From positions 1-13,843 of the forward strand of contig JACZWN010000080.1 in NCBI GenBank assembly GCA_022572105.1: 13,843 bases of DNA. Reading direction: 5' to 3'. Source of the stretch: Pseudomonadota bacterium. GTDB lineage: Bacteria; Pseudomonadota; Alphaproteobacteria; Kiloniellales; J153. This document shows positions 6,073 through 13,843 of the stretch, piece after piece. The translations under genes were made by a program, and so were the position numbers. Below the pieces are notes generated by a model. The model did no database searches, was not told the origin of the DNA, and saw nothing but the letters and a program-made list of their open reading frames with translations. Every line of letters begins with the position of its first letter. Position 1 is the first letter of the stretch.

Positions 6073-6106
6073 ACCAAACCACAAACCTAGAGGGAGGATT
6101 GGATTC

Positions 6107-7258
<1,152 letters not shown>

Positions 7259-7304
7259 GCCGAGGAACCGCCCGGGCCTGACGGCCGGGCACGCACAATC
7301 TCAC

Positions 7305-7336
7305 GACCGGCGGGGCGCTCCCGCCGGTCTTTTTTT
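7305..7336 (+). terminator. Rho-independent terminator after dctP
   Basis: GACCGGCGGG (7305-7314) and CCCGCCGGTC (7320-7329) form a perfect 10-bp GC-rich stem with a 5-base loop, followed by seven T residues (7330-7336). It begins 47 bases after the dctP stop. On the minus strand the stem is intact but lacks a T-run, so it terminates dctP best, with perhaps partial effect on dctM. A second GCCCGG/CCGGGC stem lies just upstream at 7270-7290. Confidence 0.9.
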
Positions 7337-7350
7337 GTCGCCAAGCAACC

Positions 7351-8925
7351 TCACGACCCGAACAGCACCGACGGCAGCCAGGTCACAAGGCCCGGGAATA
7401 CGGCGAGCAGGACCAGGCACAGGACCTGTATGACCACGAAGGGGATGATGCCGCGGTAAATGTCCATGGTCGTGATGCTCGGTGGGGCGACGCCGCGCAG
7501 GTAGAACAGCGCGAAGCCAAACGGCGGGGTCAGGAAGCTGGTCTGCAGGTTGACCGCGATCATGACGCCGAGCCAGATGGGATTGATCCCCAAGGCGATC
7601 AGGATCGGCCCGACGATCGGCACCACCACGAAGATGATTTCGAGGAAGTCCAGGAAGAACCCCATGACGAATATCAGCGCCATGACCATGAGCATGGCGC
7701 CGAACACCCCGCCGGGCATGGTGCTGAGCACGTCGGAGACGATCTTCTCGCCGCCCAGGCCACGGAACGTCAAACTGAACACCGAGGCGCCGAGCAGGAT
7801 CACGAAGACCATGGTCGAGATCTTGACCGTCGCCCGCATGACCTCGGTCAGGACGCCGCTCTGGTATACCCGCTTCAGGCTGACGCCGATGCCGGCGACC
7901 AGCACCGCGACCGCGACCATGGCGAGGAGCGCCGCGATCAGGTCGCCGGTCGGTACGATCTCGCGCTGCAGGCGCAGGTCGAACAGGCTGACCAGCGCCA
8001 CCAGCACGAGCAGGCTGACGCCGGCGCCGTAGACCGGCCAGGAGCGGTCGGGATCCATGGCGCGGCCGGCCAGCAAGAGGGAGCCGATCGAGCCCATGGC
8101 GGCGGCCTCGGTCGGGGTCGCGGCACCGATCAGGATCGAACCCAGGACCAGCACGATCAGGCACGCCGGCGGCAGCAGGATCTGGAGCACGCGGGCGCGC
8201 AGGTCGACCCCCTCCTGGGTCGGCACCGGCGGGCAGGCGTTCGGCCGGGTCAACGCGACGAACATGATCCAGGCCATGTACAGCCCGACCAGAACCATCC
8301 CCGGCAGGAACGCGCCGGCGAAGAGATCGATGACCGAGACCGGATCGGGCGCGAAATTGCCGAGCCCCAGGGCCGCCTGGGTGTTGGCGCCCTGCATGAT
8401 GTCGCCCAGGATCACCAGCACGATGGACGGCGGAATGATCTGGCCGAGCGTGCCCGAGGCGCAGATCACGCCGCAGGCGAGTTTCGGGTCGTAGCCGGAC
8501 TTGAGCATGGTCGGCAGCGCCAACAGCCCCATGGTCACCACGGTAGCGCCGACGATCCCGGTCGAGGCGGCGAGCAGCATGCCGACGAAGACCACCGACA
8601 GGCCGAGGCCGCCGCGCATCTGCCCGAACATCATGCCCATGGTCTCCAGGAGCTGCTCGGCGATCCTCGAGCGCTCCAGCATCACCCCCATGAACACGAA
8701 CAGCGGCACCGCGACCAGGACCTCGTTGACCATGACGCCGAAATAGCGCGACGGCAGGCCGCCCAGGAGGTTCATGTTGAACACGTCGAGCAGGTAGCCG
8801 AGCGAGGCGAAGGCCAAGGCCGTGCCGGCCAGGCTGAAGGCCACGGGATAGCCCAGGATCAGGACGCCGCAGGCGGCGAGAAACATGAGCAGGCTGAGGA
8901 CTTCCCCGAGCAGCGCCGGATCCAT
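7351..8925 (-). CDS. dctM: TRAP transporter large permease DctM
   Basis: This 524-residue inner-membrane protein of the ion transporter superfamily carries the sodium-coupled transport path. The family core is clear: GYPVAFSLAG (25-34), FVFMGVMLERS (77-87), ASTGIVGATVVTMG (120-133), CASGTLGQIIPPSIVLVILG (155-174), GAATPTEAAAMGSIGS (267-282), and LQTSFLTPPFGFALFYLRG (460-478). It is about 95 residues longer than the common 425-430-residue form. The extra length includes a segment at about 288-355 with two added hydrophobic stretches (297-315, 328-350) in the middle of the protein. Larger permeases are known in the TakP/FcbT-like branch, fitting the type of dctP. The ATG is separated from the dctQ stop by three bases, so dctQ-dctM are co-transcribed and probably translationally linked. 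The ribosome site (GGGGGTG) lies inside the end of dctQ. Confidence 0.95.
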   Translation of the reverse strand: MDPALLGEVLSLLMFLAACGVLILGYPVAFSLAGTALAFASLGYLLDVFNMNLLGGLPSRYFGVMVNEVLVAVPLFVFMGVMLERSRIAEQLLETMGMMFGQMRGGLGLSVVFVGMLLAASTGIVGATVVTMGLLALPTMLKSGYDPKLACGVICASGTLGQIIPPSIVLVILGDIMQGANTQAALGLGNFAPDPVSVIDLFAGAFLPGMVLVGLYMAWIMFVALTRPNACPPVPTQEGVDLRARVLQILLPPACLIVLVLGSILIGAATPTEAAAMGSIGSLLLAGRAMDPDRSWPVYGAGVSLLVLVALVSLFDLRLQREIVPTGDLIAALLAMVAVAVLVAGIGVSLKRVYQSGVLTEVMRATVKISTMVFVILLGASVFSLTFRGLGGEKIVSDVLSTMPGGVFGAMLMVMALIFVMGFFLDFLEIIFVVVPIVGPILIALGINPIWLGVMIAVNLQTSFLTPPFGFALFYLRGVAPPSITTMDIYRGIIPFVVIQVLCLVLLAVFPGLVTWLPSVLFGS

Positions 8926-8928
8926 GGC

Positions 8929-9471
8929 CTAGAACACCCCCGTGTCGCTCTTGGGGACGAATTCGGGATGACCGCGCAAGGCCAGGACCTGGCGCGCGGC
9001 CAGCGACAGGCCCTGCAGGCCGGTCAGCACGCAAAACACGAGGATGACCGTCTTGAGCATGAACAGCCCCGGCATGCCGCCGGCCTCGCGCGATTCCTCG
9101 AGCATGGACCAGGACGAGGCGACGTAGCCGAAGCCCATGGCGAAGACCAGGATCACCATGGGCAAGAGTAGAAGGAACGTCCCCAGGACGTCGACGATCG
9201 CCTTGTAGCGTAGCCCCGCCGCCCGATAGAACACGTCGACCCGGACGTGGCCGTCGTGCAGCAGGGTATAGCCGGCGCCGAGCATGAACACGATGCCGTG
9301 CACCCAGACGTAGGATTCCTGCATCCAGACCCAGCCGATGGAAAAGACGTAGCGCAGGATCACCACGACGAAGGCGATCAGCACCATGGCAAGGGTCAGC
9401 CAGGCGACCCCGCGCCCGATGGACTCGTTCATACGGTCGACGAAACGGACAAAGCGGACGATAATGGACAC
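8929..9471 (-). CDS. dctQ: TRAP transporter small permease DctQ
   Basis: This 180-residue membrane protein has four predicted helices (about 20-43, 52-70, 92-115 and 138-160). Family points include the first helix leading to ILRYVFSIGWVWMQE (38-52) and the segment HDGHVRVDVFY (72-82), close to the canonical DGHVRVD motif of the DctQ family. DctQ pairs with DctM to form the membrane unit that docks the loaded binding protein. The GTG at 9469-9471 follows GGAGG at 9476-9480 with only 4 bases between, a little short; no better start is seen before Met14. It heads the dctQM operon on the minus strand, convergent with dctP. Confidence 0.93.
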   Translation of the reverse strand: MSIIVRFVRFVDRMNESIGRGVAWLTLAMVLIAFVVVILRYVFSIGWVWMQESYVWVHGIVFMLGAGYTLLHDGHVRVDVFYRAAGLRYKAIVDVLGTFLLLLPMVILVFAMGFGYVASSWSMLEESREAGGMPGLFMLKTVILVFCVLTGLQGLSLAARQVLALRGHPEFVPKSDTGVF

Positions 9472-9585
9472 GAAGCCTCCCGGCGCCTTATCCCAAGGAC
9501 CCTGCTCTCCTTCGGCGCGACGGGGAAGGCCCAGCCGGACCGGCTCAAGCCATCTTGGATGCGCCGTCCCGCAAGCCGCGCCTCC

Positions 9586-9614
9586 TCAATACGTTAGCGG
9601 GTGGCGGACTGCAA
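9586..9614 (-). promoter_or_regulatory. Candidate promoter upstream of dctQM
   Basis: On the minus strand TTGCAG (9609-9614), a 17-base spacer and TATTGA (9586-9591) repeat the -35 hexamer and spacing proposed for dctP. The -10 is poor (three of six). The -35 overlaps the shared TGCAAAACA element (9610-9618). The resulting leader would be about 110 bases. Confidence 0.25.
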
Positions 9615-9631
9615 AACAAATCCGCGCCAGG

Positions 9632-10093
9632 CTAACCGGCCCGGTCATAGCGGCCGCGCAATACCAGGTCCTTGCGCGGACCTAGGACGCGCCAGACCGC
9701 GGTCCAGCGGTCGCGGCCCTCGACCTCGAAGCTGCCCCGGTAGAGGTCGTCCCGGCAGCGATGCGCGACCGACCAGCGGCCGTGCGATAGATCGAGGTCA
9801 TGAAACGGGCGGCCGTCCTCGAAGGCGACCTCGGCGCGTCCGGGCGCGGGAAAGCGGTAGCGGTAGACGCGCTCGGCCGGGCCCGTGAAGGCGCCCAAGC
9901 GCAGCACCCCGCGCTCCCGGTAGACCAGCCCGGCGCCCGCGGGCGCGAACACCGCCCGACCGTCGAGCCGGCCGCGCTGGCCCGCGCGCCGGTCCTCCAG
10001 GGTCCGCGTCAGGCGCCAGACGCCCCGGAGAAAAACCATCAAGTCCAAGATCCCGAGGCCACCGCCGTCCAGCGCCCGGTCGAGGTTCAACAC
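9632..10093 (-). CDS. DUF6314 family protein
   Basis: This is a small soluble protein of 153 residues from the GTG at 10091-10093, or 135 from the ATG at 10037-10039; neither has a convincing ribosome site. The pattern is that of DUF6314: FLRGVWRLTRTLEDRRAGQRG (21-41), GRAVFAP, GLVYRERGVL, YRYRFPAPG, the motif FEDGRPFHDLDLS (91-103), HRCRDDLYRG (111-120) and the terminal VWRVLGPRKDLVLRGRYDR (133-151). The function is unknown; the beta-rich W/R/G pattern suggests a lipocalin- or barrel-like fold, an inference only. I prefer the longer start because the helix before FLRG (ILDLMV) looks like part of the domain. The gene lies 35 bases downstream of parC and is probably co-transcribed with it. Confidence 0.8.
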   Translation of the reverse strand: MLNLDRALDGGGLGILDLMVFLRGVWRLTRTLEDRRAGQRGRLDGRAVFAPAGAGLVYRERGVLRLGAFTGPAERVYRYRFPAPGRAEVAFEDGRPFHDLDLSHGRWSVAHRCRDDLYRGSFEVEGRDRWTAVWRVLGPRKDLVLRGRYDRAG

Positions 10094-10128
10094 GTCGAAT
10101 GGAACAGCCCGCCGACGGGCCCGCGCGG

Positions 10129-12384
<2,256 letters not shown>

Positions 12385-12452
12385 GGACTCCTCGGGAACA
12401 GGCCACACATAGTGGATTCGCGGACCTTGGGCCACCAGGCATTGAAACTTCC

Positions 12453-13724
12453 TTAAAAGCGGTCGGCCCGGTAGGGCGTCATGTCGAGGCCGGGGTCGCG
12501 CCCGGCCAGCAGCGCGGCCACGATCTCGCCGGTGCGCGCGCCCATCATCATGCCGCAGTGGCCGTGGCCGAAGGCGAATATCGCGTTGGCGAAGCGGGGC
12601 GAGCGGCCGATCACGGGCAGGGAATCGGGCATCGAGGGGCGGAAGCCCATCCAGCGGCTATGGCCCTCGGTGCGCAGGCCCGGGAACCAGCGTTTGGCCT
12701 GTTCGAGCAGCACCCGGGCGCGGTCCCAGTTGGGCGCGGCTTTCAGGCCGCCCAGTTCGACCGTGCCGCCGACCCTGAGGCCCACCTCGAGCGGGGTTGC
12801 GATGATGCCGCGCTCGGTCGAATAGACCGGCAGGCGCGGCGCCACGCCGGGCGCGGCGAACTGCACGTGATAGCCGCGCTCGGTATCGAGCGGCGGGGCC
12901 CTACCGAGTTCGGCGGCCAGGCGCTTGGACCAGGCGCCGGCGGCGATCACCACGGCGTCGCAGGGCACCGGTGCGGCCTCGGTCAGGACCGCGCGCGGGC
13001 CGTCCGGCCCGATCTCGAAGCCGTGCGCCTCGGCGCGCTTCAGGGTGCCGCCGCGGCGCCCGAAGGCCGCGGCCAGGACCTGCACCAGGCGCAGGCTGTC
13101 GAGGGCGTAGCCCACGTCCGGGTAGTAGACCGCGCGCGCGAAGATCGGCCCCAGCGCCGGCTCGAATTCGCGCAACGCATCGCGATTTAGGATATCGAAG
13201 CTTACGCCGCGCCGGCGCTGGAGCTCGAGCATGGGCCGGTAGGCCTCGAGGCCGGCCTCGGTCTCGTAGACGCAGAGCCAGCCGGTGCGGCGCAGCATGT
13301 CGGCCGCGTCGGCCATCTCCAGCAGCCGGTCGAAGGCCGCGAAGCTGCCGGCCAAGAGGGCGGCGAGTGCGATCGAGATCTGCTCCACGCGCTTGGGCCG
13401 GCTGGCCGCCGCGAAGCGCAGGAGCCAGGGCGCGATCCTGGGCAGATAGGACCAGCGCAGGGCCAGCGGCCCGCGCGGATCCAAGAGCATGCCCGGGACC
13501 TTCCGGAGAAGGCCGGGCGTGGCCACCGGGACCACCGCCGCCTCGCCGATCACCGCGCCGTTGCCGAAGGAGGCGCCCTGGCCCGGCGCGGCGCGCTCCA
13601 AGAGCGTGACCCGGAAGCCCGCGCGCAGCAGCGCCAGCGCCGAGCAGACGCCGACGATGCCGGCGCCGATCACCACCACGTGGCGCGGGCTCGACGCGGG
13701 CTCCGACATCGGCGGGGCGCTCAC
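12453..13724 (-). CDS. FAD-dependent D-amino-acid dehydrogenase-like oxidoreductase (DadA family)
   Basis: This 423-residue protein has an N-terminal dinucleotide-binding fold, VVVIGAGIVG (16-25), with Glu43 in LLERA placed to bind the FAD ribose. The GAWSKRLA segment (263-270) and the C-terminal GFRPSMPDSLPVIGRS (360-375) and GHGHCGMMMGARTGE (386-400) fit the DAO/DadA family. Members oxidise D-amino acids or related secondary amines and pass electrons to the respiratory chain or oxygen. The substrate is not fixed by sequence; D-alanine, D-proline or hydroxyproline derivatives are all possible. The GTG start is supported by a 4-base GTGA overlap with the recO stop; an ATG five codons later is an alternative. 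It lies between recO and parC, which are often adjacent in alphaproteobacteria, and its TAA overlaps an AAGGAAG ribosome site. Confidence 0.88.
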   Translation of the reverse strand: MSAPPMSEPASSPRHVVVIGAGIVGVCSALALLRAGFRVTLLERAAPGQGASFGNGAVIGEAAVVPVATPGLLRKVPGMLLDPRGPLALRWSYLPRIAPWLLRFAAASRPKRVEQISIALAALLAGSFAAFDRLLEMADAADMLRRTGWLCVYETEAGLEAYRPMLELQRRRGVSFDILNRDALREFEPALGPIFARAVYYPDVGYALDSLRLVQVLAAAFGRRGGTLKRAEAHGFEIGPDGPRAVLTEAAPVPCDAVVIAAGAWSKRLAAELGRAPPLDTERGYHVQFAAPGVAPRLPVYSTERGIIATPLEVGLRVGGTVELGGLKAAPNWDRARVLLEQAKRWFPGLRTEGHSRWMGFRPSMPDSLPVIGRSPRFANAIFAFGHGHCGMMMGARTGEIVAALLAGRDPGLDMTPYRADRF

Positions 13725-13843
13725 GCCCGGAGCGCGGGGAAGCGCTCGGCCAGGCGCCGGCGCGCCGCCGGCAGGTCCCGGTGGTGCGGGGCGAAGACGT
13801 GGCGCTCGAGGAAGAACCCGGTGAGCGCCAAGCCCTGCTCGAC
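13721..13843 (-). CDS. recO: DNA repair protein RecO, C-terminal end (partial)
   Basis: Only the last 40 codons are in the window; the rest lies beyond the right edge. The translated tail VEQGLALTGFFLERHVFAP followed by LPAARRRLAERF matches the RecO C-terminus (LxLTGxFLxxHV with a final PxAR helix). RecO works with RecR to load RecA onto SSB-coated single-stranded DNA. The TGA at 13721-13723 overlaps the GTG of the following oxidoreductase gene, so the two are translationally coupled. The identification rests on a short but characteristic motif and on parC nearby. Confidence 0.75.
   Translation of the reverse strand, partial: VEQGLALTGFFLERHVFAPHHRDLPAARRRLAERFPALRA

Noticed and set aside
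7301..9034. Minus-strand open frame of 577 codons in another phase of dctM
   Set aside because: Its Arg/Pro/Gly-rich translation is an out-of-phase reading of dctM, whose own frame has clear membrane helices and family motifs.
9604..9625. GCGGA/TCCGC stem as terminator of the DUF6314 gene
   Set aside because: It has only five base pairs across a 12-base loop with no T-run; it is too weak to annotate.

Overview
The window looks like a GC-rich alphaproteobacterial chromosome segment (Rhodospirillales-like is my best guess; no 16S or other decisive marker is present). Supporting signs are strong G/C third-position bias, recO and parC close together, an RDD gene followed by bpt, a DUF6314 gene, a MotA/MotB pair preceded by a perfect CtrA box (TTAA-N7-TTAAC), and a TakP-like TRAP transporter.

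Layout. (1) 1-661 is markedly AT-rich and foreign-looking. It holds the 3' end of an unidentified ORF (weakly glycosyltransferase-like tail) and a short VCBS/FG-GAP-type ORF that looks like a gene remnant. (2) 661-1117 returns abruptly to high GC and contains a small HicB-type antitoxin gene on the minus strand with its own promoter-like sequence, a ribosome site and an upstream palindrome, but no HicA partner. (3) 1118-2278 (minus) is a PLP enzyme of the cystathionine gamma-synthase/gamma-lyase family. It is divergent from motA-motB (2639-4521, plus) across a 360-bp intergenic region carrying one perfect and one near-perfect CtrA-type site. (4) 4610-5954 (plus) is an RDD membrane protein followed by bpt, the N-end-rule leucyltransferase. 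(5) 6107-9471 is a complete tripartite TRAP transporter, but dctP (plus) faces dctQ-dctM (minus) tail to tail across a strong intrinsic terminator. (6) 9632-13843 (minus) reads, in transcription order, recO (3' end only), a DadA-like FAD amino-acid oxidoreductase, parC and a DUF6314 gene.

How it fits together. The stator proteins MotA and MotB drive flagellar rotation and are probably under CtrA control. The TRAP genes should import a 2-oxo acid or similar carboxylate: the four ligand residues I recall for TakP are all present at one constant offset. RecO and ParC are housekeeping DNA repair and decatenation proteins, and the amino-acid oxidoreductase sits between them as an apparent insertion, with its GTG start overlapping the recO stop.

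I see no CRISPR array, tRNA, rRNA or complete insertion sequence. I do not see a clearly novel multi-gene system. The most unusual points are the AT-rich island beside an orphan HicB, the split orientation of the TRAP genes with a shared 9-base element upstream of both units, and the CtrA boxes before motA.
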